From assembly GCA_007922305.1 (NCBI GenBank), contig ML677335.1, forward strand, positions 20,705,933-20,769,932: 64,000 bases of DNA. Direction: 5' to 3'. Shown in pieces: positions 47,662 to 59,680 of the stretch. Source of the stretch: Dermatemys mawii. Its lineage: Eukaryota > Chordata > Testudines > Dermatemydidae. Each line of letters opens with the position of its first letter. Positions within the stretch are counted from its first letter, which is position 1. The translations under genes were made by a program, and so were the position numbers. A model generated the notes under the pieces. It was not told where the DNA came from. It saw nothing but the letters and a program-made list of their open reading frames with translations, and searched no databases.

Positions 47662-48249
47662 CAGGGCTGGTTTAACCATTAGACTAATAAGGCTATAGCT
47701 TTAGGCCTCCTATTTTTTAGGCCCTACCTATCAGGCAGTGGGAATGGCTGGGGCCAGATTGGTGGTGGGGGGAAGGGACTTGGTCATGTAGCCCTGCTGG
47801 AGCACTTCTGCTAGCAGGAAAGGCTTGGAAGGAGCTCAGCCAGCAGCCCGCTGCGTCTCCCAGTGCTGCGGGAACACAGTGCCAGGGATCCGGTTAACAC
47901 TGGTGACCAGACAGTAAAAATCCATTTACCACAGGAACCCTTGCCAGTTGTGGGTGTAGTTTAAGCAGGCATTGTCCTCCAACCCTCCGCTCCCCTCACC
48001 TCCAATTTCTCCAGAACTCTGCTTAGCTGTCAGGGCAGGAAGAGGCTCCCTCTGTCCTCTCCTCTGCTGAGACTGGCAGGTAGCTCCAGGATACTGCTTC
48101 CTGTGTCCTAGTGCCAGTCACCATCATCTATGTGTGCTGGGTTCTGTTTCTGGACAACTGGTGAGTGCCTGTGGAAGGGGGGCAAGACAAGGGGCTGGGG
48201 AAAGAGAGGTACCAGAAGGGTAGGGTGGGAAGCTTGTCCAGGTCCAGCT

Positions 48250-49176
48250 AGAACTATTGTCCCTCCCATATATAAGGAATGAATGCCCACACGTCTGTAG
48301 GAAAAACAAAACAAAAAACATTCCATTCTGGATACTAGTACTTGAACTTTTACAATACCTTCCATCAAGGGACTTCAGATTTATGATGAACTATGTTCAA
48401 TACTGTATTGAACTGTACTAAATATCAAAGAAATCTATTTTTTTCTTTTATGTATTTTGCCTTTACTTGGTTACACAAACAACCAAGTTCTTTCCTTATG
48501 CTCAGCCTAGTTCCACAGGCCAATGCATCTTTGTACTTTTAAGGGATTGCAAAAGCACTGGAGGAAGCGCAACACACAATGTTGAAGGTTTCTCCCTCCC
48601 TTTTCCCACAAATCCACTTCTTAGCAGGCTATGAGGGAAAGACTGGCTGAATAGGATAAAGGCAGGTTCTGTCCATTTGCTGGTTCTCTAAGTTTAATCC
48701 ATCATAGAAGTGTCTCACATAAGATTCCTTTTGAGTTTCATTCCAAAATCTTAAAGCTAAATAAATCTGAAGTTAGTCCTCATTCTTCTGCCCCAACTCA
48801 AACTAACTTCTTTCCCAAGTGAAAAGGGAGGGAGTAACCTTCAACATTGTGTGTTGCGCTTCCTCCAGTGCTTTTACAATCCCTTAAAAGTACAAAGATG
48901 CATTGGCCTGTGGAACTAGGCTGAGCATAAGGAAAGACCTTGGTTGTTTGTGTAATCAAGTAAAGGCAAAATACATAAAAGAAAAAGATAGATTTCTTTG
49001 ATATTTAGTACAGTTCAATACAGTATTGAACATAGTTCATCATAAATCTGAAGTCCCTTGATGGAAGGTATTGTAAAAGTTCAAGTACTAGTATCCAGAA
49101 TGGAATGTTTTTTGTTTTGTTTTTCCTACAGACGTGTGGGCATTCATTCCTTATATACGGGAGGGGCAATAGTTCT
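48250..49176. repeat. Long near-perfect inverted repeat (about 357-bp arms)
   Basis: The left arm 48250-48606 and right arm 48821-49176 are reverse complements with about seven mismatches by eye (about 98% identity). The spacer is 214 bp (48607-48820). The left arm begins AGAACTATTG and the right arm ends CAATAGTTCT. The arm contains no recognised gene or transposon end, and no target duplication is visible at the outer borders. RNA across it would form a long double-stranded hairpin. The high identity implies a recent origin or gene conversion. Confidence 0.92.
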
Positions 49177-49249
49177 AAGCATGGAGTGTGATTCGAGAAG
49201 GGACTGAGAATACAGGCCAATTCCTCCTGACAAGTACACTTGTGTAGGC

Positions 49250-49525
49250 CAGTGGTGGGCAACCTGTGGCCCATCAGGTGGGCCACGAGACAGTTTGTTT
49301 ACACTGACTGTTCAAAGGTAGGCTGCCTGCAGATCCCAGTGGCCATGGTTCGCTGTTCCCAGCCAAGGAGAGCTGCCGAAAGCTGTGCAGGCCACAGGGT
49401 TGTGCTGGCCGCTGCTTCCCGCAGCTCCCATTGGCCAGGAACAACAAACCGTGGCCACTGGGAGCTGCGGGTGGCCGTGCCTGCGGATGGTCAGTTTAAA
49501 CAATCTGTCTCGCAGTTCACCAGTG
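49250..49525. mobile_element. hAT-type MITE, CAGTGGTGGGCAACC family
   Basis: It begins CAGTGGTGGGCAACCTGTGG (49250). Inverted internal blocks 'gagacagtttgtttacactg' (49287-49306) and the reverse of 'cagtttaaacaatctgtctc' (49492-49511) mirror each other. The right end is degraded near 'caccagtggggtagc'. I recognise this as a frequent turtle hAT family. It is GC-rich and non-coding. Confidence 0.7.
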
Positions 49526-50037
49526 GGGTAGCTTAATTGACCCCAGGGAGAATAGATTTTTGCACAAGAATAGATTTTGGTCCCTTCTGCTTTTTTTATA
49601 CCTGGTATAAACAAAATCTCATTCACTTTTCTCCCCTAAACTCTGAACATTTTCAGAAGAAAAAAAAAAAGATCCTTAACCGTTGTTTTAAGATGCTGAT
49701 TGTCAGTGAAGTTTTTTTGTTCAGGGGGCAGAGAACACAATAGGGAATAGGTCTGTTTTGTCAACTAGTCATTCAAAAACTGAAGGGCTTTAGATTAAGT
49801 TTGTTTAATGTTTGTACAGTGATTTTGAAGAGCTAACATACTACAGAAGTGCCAAATATTATGACTGGGCTGCACAACCATCTAAAGATCTGTGTCACTA
49901 CTAGCTGTTACCTTTTTCTTACGGAAAGCTTAAAACAAACAAAAGGAAACCGTAGGGGCTGGCACACACAGAACTCATGTTTAAAAAACCTCATGTCAGA
50001 GCTGCTGATCATACATTCTAGAATACATAACACTTAG

Positions 50038-50118
50038 TCCTGCAGCTACCATGAGTGCAGGGAATCAGACTAGATGACCTCTTGAGGTTCTTTCCAGTTC
50101 TATCATCCTATTCTATTA
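50038..50118 (+). repeat. CR1 3' terminus, plus strand
   Basis: 'cagactagatgacctcttga' (50067-50086), then 'ggttctttccagttctatca' and imperfect 'ttctat' repeats, is a CR1 tail. Confidence 0.75.
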
Positions 50119-50445
50119 TTCTAACTGTGGAAGAGCTTGTTGACAGAATGGCCTGATGTGATAAATTACTGGAGATCAACTACACAAACTGGGTATCATC
50201 CCACAAATAATATTTGGGTTCAATGTGAAAACAGTAATTCATTGTCCTCAGACAGAACAACACTGGGAAGCAGCTTTCAGAGAAAGTCAGCCTAAAATAC
50301 ACTGCCACCCAATGTAATTTTCCCCCTACTACTTCCTCTACTTCAGTGGATTTTACACCTGAGTGGTATTCTTTTACATAACAAAAGCTGGCAGTCGCTC
50401 AGACTGCAGTCAGCATGAGATAGGGATGTGGTGTAGAGTCCATAG

Positions 50446-51149
50446 CACAGGGCAAACTTTAACAATCTGTGAACCCTTTTCACTAAAATGTCAAGTATCG
50501 CGAACCCTCTCCTAAAAATGAATATTTCTAGGGATTTTCTCCTTTACCTGAGTATAAATTATCAAAGCAGTGATCTTGGAAATATAAAATTTGTTTTTAT
50601 GACATGCTTATTACACACTATTTACTATTAATTATTATTTATCATTACAGCATTTTTATTACATTATGAAAACAGCAAGACTCTTCCAAGATCTCATTTT
50701 CATAGCTTGTATCACTTTGAATAAGCCTGTTATAAGAAAAGGCTCCTATGTTTCATCAAGGAATATCAGATGTGAAACAGCATGAAGGTATTTAAGAAGC
50801 CAACTCAAAGAGTTCCTCCTACACAACCATTCAGGTCTTGAGCAGTCCAGGCAAACAACTTGTTCTTCATAATAATTTTAAAAACAATACTAGCTGCCTA
50901 TTTAATTTTAAAAAACAGCAAAAAATATCCACCTCCCACTCCATTTATTATAAGGAGTCTTGAAGTTTAAATCTCCTCAGTGTGATAGATATGCTTGCTT
51001 TGATCTGCTTAGCTCTTGGAAGGCCAGGGGCTCCTGGCTGCTGGCCCTGTGCTGCCCAGAATCCCTAGGGACAGCTCTGTCTGCCATTCGGCAATTTTTT
51101 CCCAAAAATCCCCTGTAACAGTTCACGAACCCCAGTTTGGGAACCACTG
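50446..51149. mobile_element. hAT-like element with 'cccaaactgg...ccactg' end
   Basis: The right end, reversed, reads CAGTGGTTCCCAAACTGGGG (51130-51149), a typical hAT terminus. The left end 'cacagggcaaactttaacaa' (50446) is a weaker match. Both ends carry '-cgaacccc-'-like phrases in inverse sense (near 50500 and 51126). The middle is AT-rich without a frame. No clean target duplication, so the left border is uncertain. Confidence 0.5.
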
Positions 51150-51432
51150 GCATATGGGAAACACCTGCAAGGCTTGGCTTTGCACTGTGCCATGTGGAGA
51201 GCTGAAGGTAGAAGCACAAGGTTGAAAGAGGTGAGCAGGATGGGGAATGTTGCAGTGTGAATCCTCATGCAGATGAGCACTCCACTACTTAAGAGGAAGG
51301 AGGCCTAAGAGAAGGACAACATATTGTCCCTCGTGCCACCTTACTCAGAAGTATCTATTTGAAGAATTGAGTGTAGTGAGAGTAGAATAAACTTATTAAT
51401 TTTACATAAATGAATAATATATAAATACGTAT

Positions 51433-52092
51433 TGTGACGGAGTCAGACCAGAAGGATATAGGAGAGTGCTGGAAGGCAGGTATATTAGTCTGAGGATGTG
51501 CAGGTCCCTGTTCCCTGGATAGCCAAACAAAGGCTACTCCAGGCCAATCAAGACACCTGGGGCTAATTAAGAACCTTCTAGAAAGGAGTAGAAACAGCTA
51601 GCCTAATTGGGACACCTGAAGCCAATCAGGGACTGGCTGAAACCAGATAAAAACCTCCCAGTTAGTCAGGTGGGTGTGGGTGTCAGGAGCTGTGGAAGGA
51701 AGTTATGCTGTTGGTGAGACTGAGTGTAGGACAACATATCATACTGAAGGAAGGAGGCCCTGAGGTAAGGGTGAAGTGGAGTTTGAAGAAGCAGGGACTG
51801 CTGTGGGGAAGTAGCCCAGGGAATTGTATTGTGTTTTGTGCCTAAAAGGTCAGCCATCTTAGCTGATACTATTAGGGTCCCTGGGCTGGAGTCCGGAGTA
51901 GAGGGCGGGCCCGGGCTCCCCCCTTTTCCATCTTCCATACTGGCCTGTGATGAAGGTAAACTCACTAGGTGGTGACTCTTTCCAATTATACTCAGAAAGG
52001 GAGGTCACTCTGGGGCCTAGATGAGTTTCTGAGGCCCCTAAATCTGCCAGGAAGCGCAGGACCCACAAGTACAGACTTGGAGCTTTGTCACA
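51433..52092 (+). mobile_element. LTR-like unit, 660 bp, TGTGACGG...TTTGTCACA, 4-bp duplication
   Basis: It starts TGTGACGGAGTCAGACC and ends 'ttggagctttgtcaca'. Copies of GTAT lie at 51429-51432 and 52093-52096. 'cctggggctaattaagaacc', a TATA-like 'agataaaaacc' (about 51647) and 'ggagtagagggcgggcccgg' match a repeat I know as LTR-like in turtles. No coding part, so probably a solo LTR. The 4-bp duplication is usual for ERV1-type integration. Confidence 0.7.
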
Positions 52093-52383
52093 GTATGTAG
52101 ATAAATGTTTGATGACTTCATAATTTTTTTTGTAATATGTAATTCATACTTAGGCCCTTCCTTCCTGTTAGCCTTAGGCCCCTCACAACCTTAATTCTGC
52201 CCTGCCCTCTCCCCCTTTCCTGGGTTATTCTGCAGCTCTCCCACCCTTCCTGTAGAAGAGGCTGCAGGTGGTTTGTGCTCTTCAGGCAGATTTTCAGCTA
52301 AGGTCTGCAAACTTATTTCAGCCAGCACAGTGAATTGGTTCCATTTTTAAAATATATATTTAGATCTTCATATCAAACTAGTT

Positions 52384-52740
52384 AGATTAATAGATTCCAA
52401 GGCCAGAAGGAACCACTGTTATCATCTAGTCTGCTTTGCTGATAAACACATTGCATAGAACTTCCCCAAAATCATTCCTACAGTACATCTTTTAGAAAAA
52501 CATCCAATTTTGATTAAAAAATTATCAGTGATAGCGAGTCCACCATGGCCTTGGTAAATTGCTTCAACGATTACTCTCACCATTGAAAATTTACGCCTAA
52601 TTTCCAGTCTGAATTTATCTAGCTTCAATTTCCAATCATTTAATTATGTTATACATGGTCCAGCAAGAAAACTCTCATTCTCACAATTGAAAGCAAAACT
52701 CCTATCATGGGTCTTCTTTAATTATCTTCCCATCATTGGG
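52384..52740 (-). mobile_element. CR1-type LINE 3' end, minus strand
   Basis: 'gattccaaggccagaaggaa' (52393-52412), then 'gtccaccatggccttggtaa', is a reversed CR1 3' end. The minus-strand frame at 52422-52628 gives 'MKLDKFRLEIRRKFSMVRV', matching the plus-strand copy near 56290 ('LKLDKFKLEIRCKIFIVRV'). Confidence 0.8.
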
Positions 52741-55700
52741 TAAAGCTCCTAATTCTATGAGCACGTCAGGCATCTACTGATTTATGAAGTTTGCATCATT
52801 TCTACAGTTAGTGGTGCCAATCTGAGCCCATACACAGTGCTGAAGATAAAAAGCTTTATCTGGGAAAAATGGAAAGAAGCTGGAGGGGAGTTGGGGGCAT
52901 CTGCACCTATATCCTGAAGTAATACTTAAAGCATCACAACAACCAGCCAGCAGCCAGAAGCTGCTGTATAAGGAGCAGACTAGTAAATATGGCCTAGTTC
53001 TCCCTCCCCTACACTGGTTTATGGGTCTATAAATCCATGCTGCGCAGAAACTCACTGTCATATCTCACACCCATCCATAACATGTCTCAAACATTCCTTT
53101 TCCAACATGGGCTGCAGGCACACACTACAAAGACCAGTCTCTAGAGTTCATTGGGGAATACAGAGCCCCACTGTGTGGAGTTCTATTACTTTGGTCCTCA
53201 CACCCACCTCACAGCAGACAATTCTTTTCAGATGCTTTTGGTCCTTCTACAGGCTCCTCAAGGTTTACTTTAGTGGTTTGCTTTCTAAGAGTTCAGCAAA
53301 AGCACTTACTATTCTCATTATATTCCAAGCCAAAACAGCAAAATAAAGAGACACATATCAAATAGTCCATTTGTATTACAAGGTGGCCCATCGTGTTGCC
53401 TTGTTACATCCTTAGGGAGAATTATCACAAGTTTTCTATTGCTCCAAAGTCTCAGGCATTAGTCCAAGTTTTGAAAATCTTTTATTTTTCCAATGGCCTA
53501 TTTTATCTGCTTCTATATGAAATTAAATTGAAGCCTGTTAAAGTTTCAACCTTGGTGTCTGTGTTGCTAACGCCATCAAACTCATGTTGAACAGAATTCT
53601 GCATGCCCCCATTTATTGAAAGTTCCATGACTTCTGTCTGGTGCATCACAGTAGTAATATAAATACATTGTAAGTATATAATGCCATATGACATTATGAA
53701 TGTCCTTTTAGAATTGGATACCAATAATTTTCCTACAGTGATACTGGCTTTGTCATTGCTTGTAGCTCTAATTGTGGGACCAAATCCTTGCAGCAAGTAT
53801 CTTTAATAGCTAGCAGCATTATAACTTTTATATTTGTTTAGTGAATGATTAGAAATGCTACTAATATTTTTAAAAAGGGAAATCTGTGTGAATTTACAAG
53901 TGCTGCAGTTTTACAACACACAGGTGATAGTACATGTTTGTGTGCCCCTTAGTCAAATATTAGGTTGTTTACACTGGTTTTCTAGCTCTTTTTTGATCCA
54001 GTAATGCTAATGGAACAAAACACGATAAAGCTTTTTTATTGTTTTTATTGGGACATTACTTTTCTTGAACAGATTTTAAGCTGTGGAAAATGTTGTTCTA
54101 TTGTCATGGTATTCCCAGTTGTTCCATTTTACTATATTCAAAACAAAACAATAAACAAATAATACGTAAAGATCACTGGCTAGATCTTTTTATATAACAA
54201 TTTACATATCATAATAGGAAGTATACCCAGTTACCTCTAGGCTGCCTATAACATTGGATGCTACCAAGTAACTTTGATTTGCCCCATTCAGCTTTTAGAA
54301 ATATCCCATTACAAAGTGTTATCAAAAGTCTCTGTAAGAGGAAATGAGCAGTACCACTTCTAATATTTCCTGACAGTTTATGCAGCTCCAAAATCAACTG
54401 GCTATTATTGCCATTTCACTAAGATGAACTGATTCTGAAGGTAAAATTCATAATTTCAAATCTGGACAACAGCAAGTGTTGGCAAGAAACACCACTGTAT
54501 AATTGGTATATTGTTCTGAGGTGGCCTACGCAGAACAAGAGAGCGTGAGGTTCCTCTGTAAAAAGGCATGTCTTTATTGCCGTATTAGATAATTACACTG
54601 ACTGTATAAGCCCGAACTGGAAAAACCTCTCAGAAAAATAGCCTATACAAGTCTATAAAGCCTGCACTCTGACTCTGAACCAGGTGACAAATTAGTGCAT
54701 TCTCTTGACCTGGTTCTACAGGAAAAATGGCATGCTCCCTTCCCCACCAATTTCTTAAAGGCAGACAGTGAAAACCTTGCCTGAAAGGCTAACCAGGACA
54801 CTGATGCCAAGTATGGTAAACAGGCCAATGAAGTGCATGAGAAAGAACTCCCAAACAACCAGAGAGCCATTGAGTGCATAATAATGGAACTTATGACCAA
54901 GTCAAACCAAAAGGAAAAGCGAAACATTTTAACAAACATCTGTGTATCAATTCTCTCTTTTCTCTTATTTATTGCGCAAGTCAGCTCCCATAAAGTCAAA
55001 GGGAAGTCCCTTTATTTCAAGGGGATCTGGATTAGGTATTTCTCAAGCAATGGCCCATGTCATAAAGATATTATTATTTGAACCCACTTCCAGTTTGATA
55101 TAATATTTAACACTTACAATTTTCTCTTACACCTTCAAAGCATTTTTACACATATTAATAACTAATTGTGATGGAATGACCTATTAGCTTTATGTAGATA
55201 GCCATTTATATTTGTCACTGACTAGAAGCATTATTCATCATACTAGCAAATTTTTGAAAATTCTAAAAGAAAATCAGAGTAGCAAGGCACTAAATAGAGA
55301 TTACTCAATGAAAAAATAGTAAATGGAGTAAAAAGAAAATAAACTAATAAGTAATTTTGCCATTTTTGTAATGGTTGGGATGAAGGGCATTGGGAGGAAG
55401 GGATGGTAAAAACCAATATGTGCAAATGACATTTGTGTCATGTTTATCCTTTGGGATTTCAATTGTAAAATCCAGCCCTTTAAAAAAAGTAGGAGACAAA
55501 ATCCATCCATACATTAGAATGTGAACAGAAAAATCAAGAATGATTTCAGGAAAGATCAAAGTAGATAATCAGAAGAAAGAAAATTCAAACCTCAAAGTAG
55601 AACCTTAAATCAAAAAGGTATTATATTTATTCCATGGCTAAAAATAGAGACAGACACTTATTGATTTTAAAAAGAAGCCTGAAAGCTAATCTTTGGCAAA

Positions 55701-56022
55701 CACTAATTTTCTGCTTTCAAGTGACAGAGCATCAAGAACGCTTAAGCTCCTCTGATAACTCACCAGCAGAATCATTCCATTCAAGCTGCTCTGCTCAGTA
55801 GACTAGAAACCTCATTTTGACTGATAGGTTGTCCTTATGAAAGATGGTTCATAATAATAGTGCCAGCAACCAATAGGAAATGGTTTCCACCCTATTAAAA
55901 ACCACTGAATAAAGTGAATGTTAAGACTAACATGGCATTGACTACACTATGGAAATTTGCTAACAGTTTTCCACTATTGTTAACGCTAGTTTAACTGAAC
56001 TGCTGTTTCGAACATAGAGATT
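52741..56022. other. Unassigned sequence, no gene seen
   Basis: The 118-codon minus-strand frame at 54643-54999 and others lack any recognised domain, and I see no convincing splice-bounded exon. Confidence 0.45.
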
Positions 56023-57112
56023 AGAGCTGGACAGGAAGTGGAACTTCCTTAATGCAAAATTTAATTTTTTTTATTTTTTTCTCACTCTAAATCAAAATGA
56101 AAAGTAAAAAGCTTGACATTTTTCATAGGACTTAAATTATTCAGAAATATTTTGAAACACTGGGATGTTCCTATAATACCTGTACTGTTAATGTTGATTT
56201 TCAAGAAGTCTTGGAACACTTGGGGACAGGAATTTGACAACGGAAGGCTGTTCTGTCCAGCAGACAAGAGAATAACATGTTCCAATCACTGGAAGTTGAA
56301 GCTAGATAAATTTAAACTAGAAATAAGATGCAAAATTTTTATAGTGAGAGTAATTAACTATTGGAACAACTTATCAAGGGTTGTGGTAGATTCTCCATCA
56401 CTAAAAATTGTTTAAATCAAAATTGGATGTTCTCCTCAAAAGTATGCTCTAGTTCAAACATAAATTAATCAGGGAAGTCTTATGACCTGTGTCACATGAT
56501 CACAGTAGTCCCTTCTGTTCTTAGAAACTATGAATCTATGAAATATGCTCCCCAGAAGTCCATTTCTCCCTGCCAAGTAGACAGCCCAACTCCTTGGAGC
56601 ACTGGCTACCTACGAAGCTTGTGAGCCATGCAGCCCGCCCACCATCCACCCTTCAGGTGGACAGCCTAAAGAACTAGACAGTTAGGAAATCAGCCTGCTG
56701 GGGAATAGGTCTCAAAGCTTTTCCAGGTAGTTTAAGGATATGGGGAGCCAACTGCCTACGGAGCTTGGGAACTAGGCAGCCTACCTACTCACCCAGCAGG
56801 GCTTGGATAGCCCAAGGAGCTCCCCAGCAACCTTCCAAGCAGAAGGAAGGCAACTGGGGAGTGAGACAGCCCAGCAGCCAGTAAGCCACACATCTGGCTC
56901 CCGGGAAGCCCAGGGAGCTGACTGTCCATGGAGCCTGGGAGCTAAGTAGCTGCCCATCCACCAGGCCCATCCACCATTGGGGGACCATCGAGTCTGGCAG
57001 ATAATGCTGATTTCCTCCAAAGTTTTGACATCTTCTGTTAAATTAAATTCCACCAAATGAGCATTCTCCAATGGAAATCTGTTCTGTTGGGAAAATTTCA
57101 ACCAGTTCTAAA
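56023..57112. repeat. Composite repeat holding a CR1 fragment and a degenerate GC-rich tandem
   Basis: 'ttagagctggacaggaagtg' at the left and the reverse of 'ccagttctaaatg' at the right (57093-57105) may be paired ends. The segment 56560-57000 repeats imperfect 'ggagc-tggga-cta-gcagcc' phrases with approximate periodicity. The borders are uncertain. Confidence 0.4.
56270..56545 (+). mobile_element. CR1-type LINE 3' end, plus strand
   Basis: The plus-strand frame at about 56280-56414 gives 'LKLDKFKLEIRCKIF' and 'VVVDSPSLKIV'. It ends 'cacagtagtcccttctgttc' with 'gaatctatgaaat', the CR1 tail. It belongs to the same subfamily as 52384-52740. Confidence 0.8.
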
Positions 57113-58737
57113 TGGGATATTTTTTGTTGTTTTCAGTATCAGCCTGACTGGACTTATTCCCAGTAGGTTTAAGCTGGCATACCGTTTATGGCTAAGGGTC
57201 CCAAAACTGTTGGCAAATATTAGTCCTTAGTTTGGACATGACTCATGACTCAAGAGTCCAGATCCATTACTACATGCAGTTTTGATGTAAGCAGATCCAA
57301 CTCCTATTTCTCGCCAAAAAGAATTTGAGAATGACATAGATATCTGGAAAATAAGGTAATAATGTAAACTGCATTTCACCCTTATCTATAGGGGGTCTAT
57401 AATATTACCACACTGAAATACCCAAGAATTTTCATGGGGAGCAGAAATGCAGCTTATGCAGCATGCTCAATCAGTCAAATATATCAGTGTTAGTGAGGCT
57501 TCTTTATACGTTCTATTATCCTGTTTTCTGCCAGTATTATATGCCTGGCTGTATCATCACTTAAATTGTCTCCTTTAAGAAAATAATTAATGTACACTAC
57601 CAACCAATTCCAAAATTAAATGTTAACTATTTAAACATGTGAAATATATATATATATATATATATAAAAGCCATTTAATTGGCCAGGTTAAATAAAAAAT
57701 TGCCTTCCTATTTTATTCTTAGGGCAAGTTGGCCTAAATTGCCCCTAATCTTAACTGAATCAGACTAAATATAATGAGGTGATTTAACTGTCTAATCCTT
57801 TTTAACATGATCCTCTGTAGTATCAGTATCACGTTTTTGTACTAGTAAGAGCTGTTTTTTAACCTCAACTGATTTGTGTAGCTGTTAGACTTTGTTTTTG
57901 AGCAGAAGACTATTATATAAACAACTGTGCTAAATAACTTTCTCATGAAGGAGATCATCAGCTTGACTCCATTTAAAATTAATGACAGTTCTATAGCTAA
58001 TTCTCTATGTACCTTAATGAAAATTATCCCATCATGTTCACTAGTCCTCAAAATTTCTCCTTTCTTACCTGTAGTTCCAACTCCTGATAATTGGACAGTG
58101 CCACCTGCTTCTAATAGGTACTTATTCAAAGAAGAAAGGAGAAAAACAGAGTTTATAGAAGGGAGCAATTCCCTTCATGGGAGTTTAGTTTTATTCAAGA
58201 GATCCAGACTACTTTTATCTGTTTCTGTCTTTGAAATGCAATTTTTGGGCTGTGTTCTGCCCTTGTGCAAAATGAAATATGAATATGTCTCAGACAGATT
58301 TCTTTCAGATTGAGTATATGGGGTTATATTTATTTAAAACATTTTTGACCAACTTCTTTAATTTGAATATGAAAAGCAGGAATAAAAGTTACTTGCAACC
58401 CCATTATCCTACCGAGCCGAAAAATCTGTGTGTCTCGGGATTGGTGGTGCTTTGCAGGCTTTAAGGTGGAAAGAAACCTAAGCCCTCTGGGTGGAATTTC
58501 TTCAGACTTAAGTCCAAATTTTACAGTCTTCAAAACAAAACTTGATTATGGACCACAAAATATGGCCCCTTATATGATGCAGAAAAAATAACCCAGGGCT
58601 CATCTCTATTTTTGAAAATCTGACGTCCAAGCTTTAAGCATAGTCCTTCACAGGTCATTCTACATGTATCATTCCAATCTATCAATGCCAGTTGACTTCT
58701 GATTAGTTTACCTGTTTGGGGAAGGGAGGGTTTTTCT
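57113..58737. other. Unassigned sequence with an (AT)n run
   Basis: (AT)n lies at about 57644-57666. Nothing else is recognised. The overlapping 108- and 128-codon frames at 57842-58313 on opposite strands have no known domain. Confidence 0.45.
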
Positions 58738-59033
58738 AAAGGCAATGCTACACTTAAAACACTGCACTGATGCAGCTGCACCGATGCAATGTTTTGCCAC
58801 TGTAGTGCTTTAATGAAGATGCTCTAAGCCAATGCAAGAGTGCTCTCCTCTCCGCACAGTTAATCCATCTACCCAAAAGGAAATAGCTGTGTTGGTGGGA
58901 GAAGCTTCTCAGTCAATGTAGCTCTGTCTACACGGTTGGTATAACTATGTTGCTCGGAGGAGGAGGGGGCAGATTTTTCACACTTCCGCATGATGTAGTT
59001 ATGCCAATATAGGTCAGTAGTGTAAACCAGACT
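58738..59033. mobile_element. MITE of the CTACAC inverted-repeat type
   Basis: The left 'ggcaatgctacacttaaaac' (58741-58760) and the reversed right end 'agtctggtttacactactga' are inverted versions. The interior has 'tgatgcagctgcaccgatgc' and 'ttggtataactatgttgctc', as in the copies at 20745 and 62931. Confidence 0.6.
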
Positions 59034-59264
59034 TTACTCTGACCTCACCTCAGAACTGATAGGGGAGGGGCTGAGGGCAGAATTAGTAGGGGTGTTACCT
59101 GGGGACACCACTACCCACATTGGGCAGGCGCCCCTTTCTCAGGCTAAACAGGCTCGGATAGCTGGAGGAGGTTGCAATGTCTTTATTCAATGCGACGTCG
59201 CATGACGCAGCCCTGTGCTTCTCAGCCAAAAGCAGGGTGCGCCCCGATCAATGGCCGGGTCGTT

Positions 59265-59274
59265 CTTTTTATAG
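59265..59274 (-). promoter_or_regulatory. TATA box of the LTR
   Basis: The minus strand reads CTATAAAAAG. It lies about 80 bp upstream of the LTR's own AATAAA. Confidence 0.6.
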
Positions 59275-59379
59275 CTTGATTACATCTCTGGGCGTCAACA
59301 TTCCGCCACGTACTTATTCGCACAAGGATACAAAGTAAAAAAGTTTTAAAATGTCCACATGCGTACTGAGCATGCTAGC

Positions 59380-59584
59380 TTGAAAAAACCCCTCTTGCAA
59401 AATGTTATGCAAAGCCAAATACAGAAGCTCAAGCAGACAGTGGAAAAACCGCAGACAGTTGAAAAGCCCCTCTTGCAAAATGTTTCAAAGCCAAAATACA
59501 GAAGTAGACAGGCTCAAGCAGACAGTTGAAAAGCCCCTCTTGCAAAATGTTGCAAAGCCAAAATACAGAAGCAGACAGGCTCAA
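59380..59584 (-). repeat. 67-bp tandem repeats in the LTR U3
   Basis: Two adjacent 67-bp copies (59451-59517 and 59518-59584) differ at two or three positions. A partial, more diverged copy precedes at about 59380-59450. Each contains 'cccctcttgcaaaatgtt'. Repeated U3 blocks in retroviral LTRs are commonly enhancers, which is an inference here. Confidence 0.85.
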
Positions 59585-59619
59585 TCAGTGCTACTTCAAA
59601 TTGCAGGTATTGAATCAGT

Positions 59620-59629
59620 NNNNNNNNNN
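59620..59629. other. Assembly gap, 10 N
   Basis: Ten ambiguous bases adjacent to a short tandem region ('tacatttcatattacatt' type). The true length of the missing part is unknown. Confidence 1.
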
Positions 59630-59680
59630 TTACATTTCATATTACATTAATCAGTCATATTACATTTCATATTACAGGGG

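Larger units (their letters stand above)
47662..52204. mobile_element. Possible hAT-type element expanded by nested insertions
   Basis: CAGGGCTGGTTTAACC (47662) and the inverse of CAGGGCAGAATTAAGG (ending 52204) resemble paired hAT ends. Their 8-bp flanks are CCCTCACC (47654-47661) and CCCTCTCC (52205-52212), seven of eight equal. Both ends also carry 'ggcct-agg' blocks inside. Between them lie the long inverted repeat, two other hAT-type elements, a CR1 tail and an LTR-like unit. If real, it is one element grown to 4.5 kb. Two unrelated fragments remain possible. Confidence 0.35.
59093..59676 (-). mobile_element. Solo LTR, minus strand, GGGG duplication
   Basis: The plus strand runs TGTTACCTGGGG ... 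CATATTACA between GGGG copies at 59089-59092 and 59677-59680, so on the minus strand the LTR starts TGTAATATG and ends CAGGTAACA. In minus orientation the order is 67-bp tandem repeats (U3), TATA box at 59265-59274, then AATAAA (TTTATT at 59182-59187) about 80 bp later, which is the usual U3-R-U5 layout. It is CpG-richer around 59190-59250 than its surroundings. A 10-N gap lies in the distal U3. No internal region is present, so it is a solo LTR. Confidence 0.8.

Noticed and set aside
49240..49626. Overlapping frames of 98 and 104 codons
   Set aside because: Both lie mostly in the GC-rich CAGTGGTGGGCAACC MITE and have no known domain.
57842..58313. Overlapping 108- and 128-codon frames on opposite strands
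   Set aside because: Neither has a domain, and mutual overlap indicates a low-stop region rather than genes.
59081..59110. Primer-binding site beside the LTR
   Set aside because: The sequence next to the LTR end is host flank after the GGGG duplication; this is a solo LTR.
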